From Labilibacter marinus (GTDB lineage: Bacteria; Bacteroidota; Bacteroidia; Bacteroidales; Marinilabiliaceae), in contig NZ_LXYE02000036.1 of NCBI RefSeq assembly GCF_001659685.2, positions 37,538-101,537 on the forward strand: DNA of 64,000 nt, read 5' to 3'. Position numbers and translations under genes: made by a program. The notes beneath the pieces were generated by a model that searched no databases, was not told where the DNA came from, and worked only from the letters and a program-made list of their open reading frames with translations. Of this stretch, positions 9,172 through 20,409 are shown one piece after another (the stretch's first letter is position 1; each line of letters starts with the position of its first letter).

Positions 9172-9555
9172 TTATGCTTCAACAAATACAAACTCTGAAT
9201 CAATTAAGGCACTAAAATCTTCTCCAGCTTCAAGCATATCTAAATCATCTTTATCGTAAACCCATTTAACACTTAGTTTTTTATCTTTTGACAGGTGCTC
9301 ATTCATTCGTTTCAGCATTTGAAACAAATATTTTGAAGCTCGTGTATTCATATACTCAAGCTTAAGCGCCAGTTTAGTAACCAAAGCTGGTTTAGACATA
9401 TACGCCTCTAACCATTTTAACAAAGGATTAAAAAAAGCATCACAATCTAATGGCAATAATACACCATTCATTTCAAGCTCTCCATTACCACAATTAAATT
9501 TAACTTCAGGAGTAGTTTCTGTAGAGTTGAGCACTAAATTGTCAGTTAAAGTCAT
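9172..9555 (-). CDS. siaC: SiaC-family (DUF1987) regulatory phosphoprotein
   Basis: A 127 aa protein of the DUF1987 family. Members such as Pseudomonas SiaC are phosphorylated on a Thr by the SiaB kinase, dephosphorylated by the SiaA phosphatase, and in one state activate a diguanylate cyclase. Visible family features are STETTPEVKFN near the N-terminus, DCDAFFNPLLKWLEAYM, and LEYMNTRASKYLFQML, where T71 sits at the place of the phosphorylated residue. It stands alone: no SiaA, SiaB or GGDEF gene is near, so the output in this organism is unknown. It has its own promoter-like sequence. Confidence 0.82.
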   Translation of the reverse strand: MTLTDNLVLNSTETTPEVKFNCGNGELEMNGVLLPLDCDAFFNPLLKWLEAYMSKPALVTKLALKLEYMNTRASKYLFQMLKRMNEHLSKDKKLSVKWVYDKDDLDMLEAGEDFSALIDSEFVFVEA

Positions 9556-9582
9556 GGGTTCTAGTTTTTATTTAATCAGATG

Positions 9583-9613
9583 CAAAAGTACTGCACTATA
9601 AACATAAAACATA
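9583..9613 (-). promoter_or_regulatory. Candidate promoter for siaC
   Basis: On the minus strand TATG (9610-9613), 19-base spacer, TACTTTTG (9583-9590). The -7 box is perfect and the -33 box has one mismatch. Confidence 0.5.
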
Positions 9614-9723
9614 TCAAATAAATCTATTTTAACTTTTTGTTTAGTTTATTATAATATAACTAATAGTTAAAACAACAATTAATTCGCTTTCATATCAGTA
9701 TATACACGAAAGAAGAGGGATTT

Positions 9724-9744
9724 CATCTTACTATACGTAAGATG
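9724..9744. other. Perfect 8-bp hairpin downstream of the nucleoside-recognition gene
   Basis: CATCTTAC - TATAC - GTAAGATG. It lies 12 bases past the end of the minus-strand membrane-protein gene but has no T tract, so it may be an RNA 3' stabiliser or a weak terminator. Confidence 0.35.
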
Positions 9745-9755
9745 TTAAATAAGGT

Positions 9756-10811
9756 TTAAATAAACCCCTTAGACATGAGATATATCAGTAACATTACCAG
9801 TACAATATTAGTTATTAACCGACTACCTTGATTCAACAAAACAATCCTCACAGCTTCTTTTGCAGGAAAAATACTCATTGCAGCAGGTAAGCTTCGTCGT
9901 ATACTTCGGATAGGAAGAGAAATGGCATTACCTGTTAGCAAAGCCAACAAAACCTGAGAATTTTGTAGCTCTCCACTTCTTATGAAACCAGCACCCACAG
10001 TTGCCGCACTAAGTATTCCTCCCAACATTGTTCCTACAACAGCCAAAGCCTGGCTAGGGTAATAAGAGCGATATGACTCAAAAGGAATAAGATTATCAGA
10101 AATTTCTAAAACACCTACCTTACTTAAAAAAGAAAAATATAAAAACATAGGTATCGACACAATCGTAATTCTCTTTGATATTCTGATGGTTTTCTTAGTC
10201 ACCTTCTTTAAACTCTTCTTCCAAGTCTCTTTTTCTTTGACTTCTTGCTCCATAGATTTAACTTCGGCATACTCTCTTTTTTTTCCATTGAACCTAGCTA
10301 TCAATAAAGCTATAATCACCACTAATAAACCAATCCCAATTAATAAGCCAAAATACCAAACAGCTACAATTCCTAAAGCAGCCAATGTTGGATAAATAAT
10401 TTTAAGATTATGATATATGTAGGTCATAAATGAAGTACACATAGCACTTACTCTAAGCTGAAGGCTATTTAATCTACCATCCTCAAAAGCAGAAACAAGC
10501 ATACTATTGGCACTCACCATAGAGAAAAATGAGGTCAATAATGCTGCTGCGGAAACAGCTGGTAGATGTGCCCACCGAGTAACGGGTAACGCAAATATCT
10601 TCACTAAGCCCGTCCAATTACGTTCTTCTATTAAATTCCCCAGAAAACTAGCAATAATAGTAGTTACAATAATCTGCAAAGCTAAATTCATTTGAGACAT
10701 TAGCCACTCTACCGAAGGAAGGTAAATGTACATGGTAACTGCCATTACAATTAAAATAGCGTACCATATATAAGACTTGGTTTTTGATTTCTTCTTTTTT
10801 ACTCTGCTCAT
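9756..10811 (-). CDS. Nucleoside recognition (Gate)-domain-like membrane protein
   Basis: A 351 aa integral membrane protein with a Lys-rich cytoplasmic start (MSRVKKKKSKTKS) and about eight hydrophobic helices. A charged cytoplasmic loop (about residues 175-205) divides two halves. The repeated half-structure, with segments such as VSANSMLVSAFEDGRL and GAGFIRSGELQNSQVLLALLTGNAISLPIRSIRRSLP, resembles the Gate/nucleoside-recognition family that includes SpmA/SpmB and YjiH. The substrate is not known for most members. It is a single gene, with flavodoxin divergent to it. Assignment to the family is by pattern only. Confidence 0.65.
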   Translation of the reverse strand: MSRVKKKKSKTKSYIWYAILIVMAVTMYIYLPSVEWLMSQMNLALQIIVTTIIASFLGNLIEERNWTGLVKIFALPVTRWAHLPAVSAAALLTSFFSMVSANSMLVSAFEDGRLNSLQLRVSAMCTSFMTYIYHNLKIIYPTLAALGIVAVWYFGLLIGIGLLVVIIALLIARFNGKKREYAEVKSMEQEVKEKETWKKSLKKVTKKTIRISKRITIVSIPMFLYFSFLSKVGVLEISDNLIPFESYRSYYPSQALAVVGTMLGGILSAATVGAGFIRSGELQNSQVLLALLTGNAISLPIRSIRRSLPAAMSIFPAKEAVRIVLLNQGSRLITNIVLVMLLIYLMSKGFI

Positions 10812-10972
10812 TTGCTCGCAAAATAAGTTAATTAGAACTCACCATCCAACAATATTTTCTTTTAAATAGGAAGAGAAACTTTAGTTATGAGAAATGTTAT
10901 TGTTTTTGTGCAGATAAAGTTGGAATTTTGATTGTATCAGACAGAAACTTTCGCAAATCAAAAATCTTATCA

Positions 10973-11494
10973 ATGAATAAAATCGGAATTTTTTACGGCC
11001 CTAAAAAAGGAAGTGTAAGTAAAATAGCCCAAATAATGCATAACGAATTAGGTGAATCCAGAGCCGACCTTCATGCTATAAAAGATTGCCCTGTGCAAAC
11101 ACTTAATAATTACGACAAATTAATATTTGGAATCTCTACGCTGGGAAGAACAACCTGGGATTCGGAACATGATGACGATGATTGGGATGTGTTTTTTCCA
11201 AATTTAGATAAGGTTAATTGGACAGGCAAAAAAGTGGCTATCTACGGACTTGGAGACCAAATTAATTACTCCGACCATTTTGTGGATGCCATTGGCTGGT
11301 TATTCGAAAAACTCATTACGCTAAAAGTTGAGGTAGTCGGCTTTGTTTCTCCAGATGAATTTGATTTTAATGATTCTGAGGCATTTATCGATGGTAACTT
11401 TGTTGGCCTTCCTTTAGATGAAGATAACGAACCAGAGAAATCAGAACAACGTGTAAAAAAATGGCTAGTGGAACTCGAAAAGGAAGGGTTTTAA
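10973..11494 (+). CDS. fldA: Flavodoxin
   Basis: A 173 aa FMN electron carrier, of long-chain flavodoxin length. The fold is recognised from IGIFYG at the N-terminus, LIFGISTLGRTTWDSEHDDDDWDVFFPNL (the 50s/60s loop and acidic surface), VAIYGLGDQINYSDHFVDAIGWL and the family C-terminus. The first phosphate-binding loop reads GPKKGSVSK instead of the usual S/T-x-T-G-x-T, which is odd. The start at 10973 is chosen because the beta-1 strand follows at once; an upstream in-frame ATT/ATG-type extension to 10928 adds residues unlike any flavodoxin. It could accept electrons from the vor-encoded oxidoreductase nearby. Confidence 0.85.
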   Translation: MNKIGIFYGPKKGSVSKIAQIMHNELGESRADLHAIKDCPVQTLNNYDKLIFGISTLGRTTWDSEHDDDDWDVFFPNLDKVNWTGKKVAIYGLGDQINYSDHFVDAIGWLFEKLITLKVEVVGFVSPDEFDFNDSEAFIDGNFVGLPLDEDNEPEKSEQRVKKWLVELEKEGF

Positions 11495-11565
11495 GCTAAA
11501 GAGGATAATCCTCACCAACAACACGCCTCTTTCCTTTATTGTTGAACCTTATAATCTTAATTGTC

Positions 11566-12882
11566 ATGAAAACAACGGCCAACACCATTATCAGCGAGAC
11601 AATCGTAAAACAAGCAATTAAGGAACAAAGCATCAATGATTTGGGAAAAGCGACTATTCGAGAGGTGGTTAATATTGTCAATAAAATTGAGGAACGCAGC
11701 AAAACGAAGTTCATCAGAATGGAAATGGGCGTTCCGAGTTTACCACCATCACAAGTGGGTGTTCAAGGCGAAATAGAAGCTCTAAAAAAAGGAGTGGCTT
11801 CAAAATACCCTATGCTCGAAGGTGTAAAACCTTTTAAGCAGGAAGCCAGTCGTTTTGTAAAAGCTTTTATGGATATTGATATAGCCCCAGCTGGATGTAT
11901 ACCAACGGTAGGCTCTATGCAAGGAGGCTATGCAGCCTTTATGGCCATCAAAAACATCAACCCCGATAAGGATACCTTTCTTTTTATTGACCCAGGCTTT
12001 CCGGTGCAAAAACAGCAACTTAATGTTTTAGGGTATAAATACGAAACATTTGATGTTTATCATCACAGAGGGGAAGCTTTAAGGGAGAAGCTGGAAAGTT
12101 ATCTTTGGAACAATAATATTTGTGGCATTATATATTCGAACCCCAATAATCCTACCTGGATTTGCTTTCATGAGGACGAACTACAAATTATTGGAGAGCT
12201 CGCCGCCAAGTACGAAGCTACAGTAATAGAGGATTTGGCATACTTTGCTATGGATTTTAGAACCGACCTATCTGTTCCGTTCAAAGCCCCATTTCAGCCA
12301 ACTGTTGCTAAATACACCAACAACTATATTCTTTTAATATCTAGCTCAAAGACTTTTAGCTATGCAGGACAACGTATTGGAACCATGTGTATTTCCAACG
12401 AACTATTCAACCGTTATTTTGAATCGTTAAAATTAAGGTTTGGCAAAGGAAAATTTGGCCATGTTATTATTGGAAGAATATTATATTCATTATCTTCGGG
12501 CTCCAGTCACTCGGCTCAGTATGCTATTGCAGCAATTTACAAAGCGGCATGTGAAGGGAAATATCATTTTTTAGAAGAGGTAAAAGAATACGGTACTAGG
12601 GCAAAATTAATGAAGAGCTTATTTGTAAAATATGGCTTTTCAATTGTTTACGACAAAGATATTGATGAACCCATAGCCGACGGTTTTTATTTTACAATAG
12701 CTTATCCAGGTTTATCTGGAGGACAATTACTCGAAAAGTTATTACATTACGGAGTAAGTGCTATTGCATTAAAAAATACAGGTAGCGAAATAGAAGGGTT
12801 AAGGGCTTGTGTTTCGCAAACAGAACAAAGCAGATTTGCTGAGTTGGAAGATCGATTAAAAAGATTTCAGCAAAGTTGCTAA
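11566..12882 (+). CDS. PLP-dependent aminotransferase, class I/II fold
   Basis: A 438 aa fold-type-I transaminase. Features are the conserved Asn in YSNPNNPTW, the Asp in VIEDLAYFAMDF and the Schiff-base lysine K262 in SSSKTFSYAGQRIG. The C-terminal small domain is present. Substrate specificity cannot be read from sequence, but its place just before vorDBAC suggests it supplies branched-chain or other 2-oxoacids to that enzyme. The ATG at 11566 is preferred over one at 11539, which would add a hydrophobic nonapeptide. The gap to vorD is 189 bases. Confidence 0.88.
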   Translation: MKTTANTIISETIVKQAIKEQSINDLGKATIREVVNIVNKIEERSKTKFIRMEMGVPSLPPSQVGVQGEIEALKKGVASKYPMLEGVKPFKQEASRFVKAFMDIDIAPAGCIPTVGSMQGGYAAFMAIKNINPDKDTFLFIDPGFPVQKQQLNVLGYKYETFDVYHHRGEALREKLESYLWNNNICGIIYSNPNNPTWICFHEDELQIIGELAAKYEATVIEDLAYFAMDFRTDLSVPFKAPFQPTVAKYTNNYILLISSSKTFSYAGQRIGTMCISNELFNRYFESLKLRFGKGKFGHVIIGRILYSLSSGSSHSAQYAIAAIYKAACEGKYHFLEEVKEYGTRAKLMKSLFVKYGFSIVYDKDIDEPIADGFYFTIAYPGLSGGQLLEKLLHYGVSAIALKNTGSEIEGLRACVSQTEQSRFAELEDRLKRFQQSC

Positions 12883-13071
12883 CTGCACTGCGCAAAAAGG
12901 GAAAAATAGTAGTAAATGTATTGAAAAAATGCCATACAATTGGAGATGTACAATGTTGCACAGCACCTGTTTGTGCCCTGCAATAAATCAGGATTTTTGT
13001 ATGATCACCATCATAAGTATAAATGGCATATTTGTATAAATTGCGATTAAATTATAAAAACGTTCAAGATT

Positions 13072-13305
13072 ATGGCTAGAGCTAAAGGAGCGATTGTTGT
13101 TGATACTGTACAATGCAAAGGATGTGGCGTTTGCGTATCAGCTTGTCCTACGCAGGTAATTAAATTAGCAGATGCAGTTAATGGTAAAGGTTACCATTAT
13201 GCGTACATGGAAAATCCAGATGCTTGCATTGGTTGTACGAGTTGTGGAATTGTTTGTCCTGACACATGTATTACTGTTTATAGAGCTAAGCCGGTTACTG
13301 TTTAG
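13072..13305 (+). CDS. vorD: 2-oxoacid:ferredoxin oxidoreductase, delta (ferredoxin-like) subunit
   Basis: A 77 aa two-[4Fe-4S] protein that passes electrons from the catalytic subunits to ferredoxin. Two full cluster motifs are seen: CKGCGVCVSACP and CIGCTSCGIVCP. First gene of the vorDBAC group; the 97-base gap to vorB is longer than those between the other subunits and shows no clear terminator. KorD is the alternative name if the enzyme acts on 2-oxoglutarate. Confidence 0.9.
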   Translation: MARAKGAIVVDTVQCKGCGVCVSACPTQVIKLADAVNGKGYHYAYMENPDACIGCTSCGIVCPDTCITVYRAKPVTV

Positions 13306-13402
13306 TGAATAATTAATTAAAGAATTTTATTGCATCAACCTCTAACACAAGACTCTCGTCGTTCACTGGTTAAGCAATAATACAAAGAATAAATTTTAGC
13401 AA

Positions 13403-14485
13403 ATGAGAGAACTAAAATTAATGAAAGGTAATGAGGCAATTGCCCATGCTGCTATCCGTTGTGGTGCGGATGGTTACTTTGGCTATCCTATTACTCCCCA
13501 ATCAGAAGTAATGGAAACCCTCATGGCTGAGAGACCTTGGGAATCGACCGGCATGGTCGTTCTACAAGCCGAAAGCGAAATAGCATCTATTAACATGGTG
13601 TATGGTGGTGCAGGATGTGGAAAAAGAGTATTAACCTCTTCATCTAGCCCCGGAGTAAGTTTAATGCAGGAAGGATTAACTTATTTAGCAGGTTCTGAAC
13701 TTCCTTGTGTTATTGTTAATGTTGTAAGAGGTGGTCCAGGACTTGGCACCATACAACCGGCTCAATCCGATTACTTTCAATCAGTAAAAGGTGGTGGACA
13801 TGGCGATTACAAATTAATTACTCTTGCTCCTGCCTCTGTTCAAGAAATGGCTGACTTTGTTGAGTTGTCTTTCGACTTAGCCTTTAAATACAGAAATCCA
13901 GTTATGATACTCTCAGATGGTGCTATTGGCCAGATGATGGAAAAAGTAGAGTTGGACGAATTTAAGCCACGCTGGACAGATGAATATATAGAGCAGAATC
14001 ACAAGTGGGCAACCATGGGAAAGAAGAAAGGCGACGAAAGAAGCGTAATCACTTCCGTTCAGCTTGATGCTAGTGTGCAAGAAGATTTCAATCATAAATT
14101 ACAAGCAAAATATCGTGAGGTTGAGGAAAATGAAGTGAGATTTGAAAAAATCATGTGTGACGATGCAGACTATATTTTTGTTGCCTATGGCTCAAGTGCC
14201 CGTATATGTCAAAAATCTATTGAAATAGCGCGCGCCAAAGGCATCAAAGTCGGTATGCTTCGCCCTATCACACTATATCCTTTCCCTGTAAAGGAATTAC
14301 AAGAACTTGCTAAACAGGTAAAAGGTATGTTATCTGTTGAATTAAGTGCAGGCCAAATGGTTGAAGACGTAAGATTAGCGGTTAACGGTAAAGTTCCTGT
14401 TGAGCATTACGGTCGTTTTGGTGGCATTATGCACTCACCTGGAGAAGTTGTTGAGGCGTTGGAACAAAAAATTATAGGAGAATAA
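13403..14485 (+). CDS. vorB: 2-oxoacid:ferredoxin oxidoreductase, alpha subunit (VorB-type)
   Basis: A 360 aa subunit carrying the pyrimidine-binding and C-terminal transketolase-like domains. Typical segments are KGNEAIAHAAIRCGADGYFGYPITPQSEVMETL (about residues 8-40), SSSPGVSLMQEGLTYLAGSELPCVIVNVVRGGPGLGTIQPAQSDYFQ and IGMLRPITLYPFP-like KVGMLRPITLYPFP. It works with VorA (TPP), VorC (gamma) and VorD to turn a 2-oxoacid plus CoA into acyl-CoA, CO2 and reduced ferredoxin. VOR (branched-chain) is preferred over KOR (2-oxoglutarate) from overall resemblance, but the two are hard to tell apart. Confidence 0.9.
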   Translation: MRELKLMKGNEAIAHAAIRCGADGYFGYPITPQSEVMETLMAERPWESTGMVVLQAESEIASINMVYGGAGCGKRVLTSSSSPGVSLMQEGLTYLAGSELPCVIVNVVRGGPGLGTIQPAQSDYFQSVKGGGHGDYKLITLAPASVQEMADFVELSFDLAFKYRNPVMILSDGAIGQMMEKVELDEFKPRWTDEYIEQNHKWATMGKKKGDERSVITSVQLDASVQEDFNHKLQAKYREVEENEVRFEKIMCDDADYIFVAYGSSARICQKSIEIARAKGIKVGMLRPITLYPFPVKELQELAKQVKGMLSVELSAGQMVEDVRLAVNGKVPVEHYGRFGGIMHSPGEVVEALEQKIIGE

Positions 14486-14488
14486 GCA

Positions 14489-15253
14489 ATGGCAGATACA
14501 AATACAATCATATCACCCGAAAATCTTGTTTATAAAAAAACAGATGTTCTTTTAGATAATGTAATGCACTATTGCCCTGGTTGTACCCACGGAACTGTGC
14601 ACAAATTAATTGCTGAAGTTATTGATGAAATGGGTATTCAGGAAACTACCATTGGTATTGCTCCTGTAGGATGTGCTGTTTTAGCATACAACTACCTAGA
14701 CATCGATTGGCAAGAAGCTGCGCATGGCAGAGCACCTGCATTAGCTACAGCTGTTAAAAGATTATTACCTAATAAAAACGTATTCTCATACCAAGGTGAC
14801 GGTGACTTAGCCGCCATTGGAACGGCTGAAACAATACACGCATGTAACAGAGGCGAAAACATTGTAATGGTATTTATCAATAATGGCATATATGGTATGA
14901 CTGGAGGTCAGATGGCTCCAACTACCTTACCTGGAATGCCTGCATCTACCTGTCCTGCAGGGCGTGATACAAGCCATGATGGAATGCCAATTAAGATCTC
15001 TGAATTATTAGCGCAACTACCAGGAACTTGTTATGTTACTCGTCAATCTGCTCACACAGCAGCAAATGTTCGCAAAACTAAAAAAGCCCTACGTAAAGCT
15101 TTCGAGAATCAACAAGCCAACAAAGGAACATCTTTGGTTGAAGTTGTTTCTACTTGTAGTTCGGGATGGAAAATGTCACCCGTACAAGCCAACAAATGGA
15201 TGGAGGAGCATATGTTTGCTTATTATCCACTTGGCGATATGAAAGATGAATAG
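14489..15253 (+). CDS. vorA: 2-oxoacid:ferredoxin oxidoreductase, beta (TPP-binding) subunit
   Basis: A 254 aa thiamine-diphosphate subunit. The TPP/Mg motif is GDGDLAAIGTAETIHACNRGENIVMVFINN, and CPGCTHGTVHKL near residues 28-39 is the conserved N-terminal Cys-Pro-Gly-Cys region. Starts three bases after the vorB stop, so translation is probably coupled. Confidence 0.92.
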   Translation: MADTNTIISPENLVYKKTDVLLDNVMHYCPGCTHGTVHKLIAEVIDEMGIQETTIGIAPVGCAVLAYNYLDIDWQEAAHGRAPALATAVKRLLPNKNVFSYQGDGDLAAIGTAETIHACNRGENIVMVFINNGIYGMTGGQMAPTTLPGMPASTCPAGRDTSHDGMPIKISELLAQLPGTCYVTRQSAHTAANVRKTKKALRKAFENQQANKGTSLVEVVSTCSSGWKMSPVQANKWMEEHMFAYYPLGDMKDE

Positions 15254-15282
15254 TTTTCGTAGAAACCTTAAATGATTTAAAA

Positions 15283-15831
15283 ATGACGGAAGAAATAATT
15301 ATAGCTGGTTTTGGTGGTCAAGGCGTACTTTCAATGGGTAAAATTTTAGCTTACTCAGGTGTAATGCAAGAAATGGAGGTTAGTTGGATGCCATCATACG
15401 GACCTGAAATGCGAGGAGGCACTGCCAATGTAACTGTTATCCTTAGTGACAAGAGGATTAGTTCTCCTATCTTACACGAATTTGACACTGCCATCATACT
15501 TAACCAACAATCTATGGATAAGTTTGAGGAGCAAGTTAAACCAGGTGGCACATTAATATATGATGGCAATGGGATTAGTCATCATCCAACCCGCAAGGAT
15601 ATCACTATTTTTAGAGTTGATGCTACGGAAGAAGCAGCACGAATGAGATCTATAAAAACTTTTAATATGATTGTATTAGGAGGACTCTTAAAAGTTAAGC
15701 CAGTGGTAAAAATGGAAAATGTAATTGAAGGACTTAAAAAATCCCTACCTGAACGACATCATCATTTAATTCCGATGAACGAAAAAGCAATTACTAGAGG
15801 TATGGAAATTGTAAATACTGTAGAGGTATAA
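15283..15831 (+). CDS. vorC: 2-oxoacid:ferredoxin oxidoreductase, gamma subunit
   Basis: A 182 aa subunit with the characteristic start IIIAGFGGQGVLSMGKILAYSG and the segment SWMPSYGPEMRGGTANVTVILSD. It lies at the vorA-vorD assembly interface. It begins 29 bases after vorA and is followed by a strong terminator, so vorDBAC is one transcription unit ending here. Confidence 0.92.
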   Translation: MTEEIIIAGFGGQGVLSMGKILAYSGVMQEMEVSWMPSYGPEMRGGTANVTVILSDKRISSPILHEFDTAIILNQQSMDKFEEQVKPGGTLIYDGNGISHHPTRKDITIFRVDATEEAARMRSIKTFNMIVLGGLLKVKPVVKMENVIEGLKKSLPERHHHLIPMNEKAITRGMEIVNTVEV

Positions 15832-15850
15832 AAACACCAAATATTTTTAT

Positions 15851-15884
15851 AAGCCAGTTTTCTTTTTTGAAGACTGGCTTTTTT
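15851..15884 (+). terminator. Rho-independent terminator of the vor operon
   Basis: AAGCCAGTTTTC (15851-15862), loop, GAAGACTGGCTT (15869-15880), then a T run to 15884. The stem is 12 bases with one G-U pair. Confidence 0.85.
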
Positions 15885-16034
15885 ATGCCTCCAAGTGAGC
15901 CATACTTTAGTAAACTTCTATTTTCGAAGCAAATACACCTGTCTACAAAAACCATCATCAATCCCAATAAACATAGGCCATAAAGACTTGCTAAAATAAA
16001 CTTACAATAGATTTAAATTATTTTTTACTTTTCT

Positions 16035-16064
16035 ATTGCAGGAAACATTTTTTTTCTATCTTTG
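16035..16064 (+). promoter_or_regulatory. Candidate promoter for tRNA-Arg
   Basis: ATTG (16035-16038), 18-base spacer, TATCTTTG (16057-16064), 30 bases before the tRNA 5' end. Confidence 0.6.
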
Positions 16065-16093
16065 CATCGCTTTTAACAAAAAGCACTAAGGAT

Positions 16094-16167
16094 GGTCCCG
16101 TAGCTCAGCTGGATAGAGCATCTCCCTTCTAAGGAGAGGGTCTCAGGTTCGAATCCTGACGGGATCA
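16094..16167 (+). tRNA. tRNA-Arg (anticodon TCT)
   Basis: A full cloverleaf can be drawn: acceptor GGTCCCG/CGGGATC with one G-U pair, D arm with AGCTCAGCTGGATAGAGC, anticodon stem TCTCC/GGAGA around loop CTTCTAA, and T arm TCAGG-TTCGAAT-CCTGA. The discriminator is A at 16167. The CCA end is not encoded. It reads AGA codons. Confidence 0.96.
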
Positions 16168-16171
16168 CTTT

Positions 16172-16202
16172 AAAGCCGATAAACAACTGATTTATCGGCT
16201 TT
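16172..16202. terminator. Bidirectional terminator between tRNA-Arg and GH2
   Basis: AAAGCCGATAAA (16172-16183), 7-base loop, TTTATCGGCTTT (16191-16202): perfect 12-bp stem placed between the tRNA and the end of the minus-strand GH2 gene. Short T runs lie on both sides, so it may serve both. Confidence 0.7.
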
Positions 16203-16212
16203 CTAATTTCTA

Positions 16213-19449
<3,237 letters not shown>

Positions 19450-19483
19450 TTAGTAATGAGATACAGCGTTTAAAAAGGAGCTT

Positions 19484-20350
19484 TTAATTGTCAGATTCCG
19501 CTAACTTATACGTGCGCACCCAATCTACATACATGGTATTTTTTGAGTTATCGTTGAGCTTTTCGGGCAGAGGAAGTCCAATTTTGGCTACCCCTGCGGT
19601 CGCAAATGGAAAAACCTCTGTATCAAAAATCATTTTCAGGTTTTCCGTTAATGGAACCCTTGGAATAACCTCCATCACTTTTTCATTGTTATGGTAAAAT
19701 TCCAGCTTTTTACCATCGGCATGCCACATTAAGCCATAGGTATGAAATTCGTCTCGGCCGCGCGTAGGCATTTGCCATCCTTTACCCAATCGCTTTATGC
19801 CTTTATGTTTTCCGTAATAATGGGTATTTACATGATATTCATAAGGCAAATCAGCATCTCTTTTGTCGTTAGATGGATCACCAATATGTTCTATTACATC
19901 AATTTCGCTATAATCTCCCACTCTAAACCAAAATGATGAAGTCATAGATAGGGAAGAAGCCTTAAACCTTGCTTCGTAATAATAACCCGGTTTGGCACTT
20001 CTTTCTTTTGAAACACAAGCCGCAGAGTTTACCCAAATATCCTTGAACTTATCATCTACAGTATTTGGATCCTTCTTTAATGTTGAACGCAATAATAGTT
20101 GGTTGTTCTCAACAAAAGCATTTCCTTTTTTAAACTGGCTTGGAGCACGTCCATCCCAATTGGGGTGATAATCGTACCACTTTGAAGCATCTAAAGAGTC
20201 GCCATCAAATTCATCGGTCAGCTCTTCAACAGCTACCCATTTAAAACCCTTAGGCGGATCAGGTGGCCCAGCTAACAATTGCGTACTACAAAATAAAGTT
20301 GTGCTTAACACTGCCAGCACTACTCTGTGAATTAAAAAATTACTATTCAT
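19484..20350 (-). CDS. GH16 endo-galactanase (agarase/porphyranase type), exported
   Basis: A 288 aa GH16 enzyme with a signal peptide ([21 protein letters not shown]...AGPP). The catalytic motif reads [10 protein letters not shown], with E149, D151 and E154 on one beta-strand (nucleophile, helper, acid/base). The N-terminal [30 protein letters not shown] and [13 protein letters not shown] are typical of GH16 agarases and porphyranases acting on sulfated or anhydro-galactans. A longer reading to 20431 exists, but MNSNFLIH starts the signal peptide, so 20350 is chosen. No carbohydrate-binding or sorting domain follows. Agarase versus porphyranase cannot be decided here. Confidence 0.85.
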   Translation of the reverse strand: MNSNFLIHRVVLAVLSTTLFCSTQLLAGPPDPPKGFKWVAVEELTDEFDGDSLDASKWYDYHPNWDGRAPSQFKKGNAFVENNQLLLRSTLKKDPNTVDDKFKDIWVNSAACVSKERSAKPGYYYEARFKASSLSMTSSFWFRVGDYSEIDVIEHIGDPSNDKRDADLPYEYHVNTHYYGKHKGIKRLGKGWQMPTRGRDEFHTYGLMWHADGKKLEFYHNNEKVMEVIPRVPLTENLKMIFDTEVFPFATAGVAKIGLPLPEKLNDNSKNTMYVDWVRTYKLAESDN

Positions 20351-20409
20351 ATTTCTATTTTTATTCTTCTTTAGGATGTTGACTATCATGCCAGAAAATT
20401 TATGACCAG

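Noticed and set aside
12962..13071. Consensus promoter for vorD
   Set aside because: A CATATTTG sequence is present near 13028, but no TTTG lies at suitable spacing, so it is not listed.
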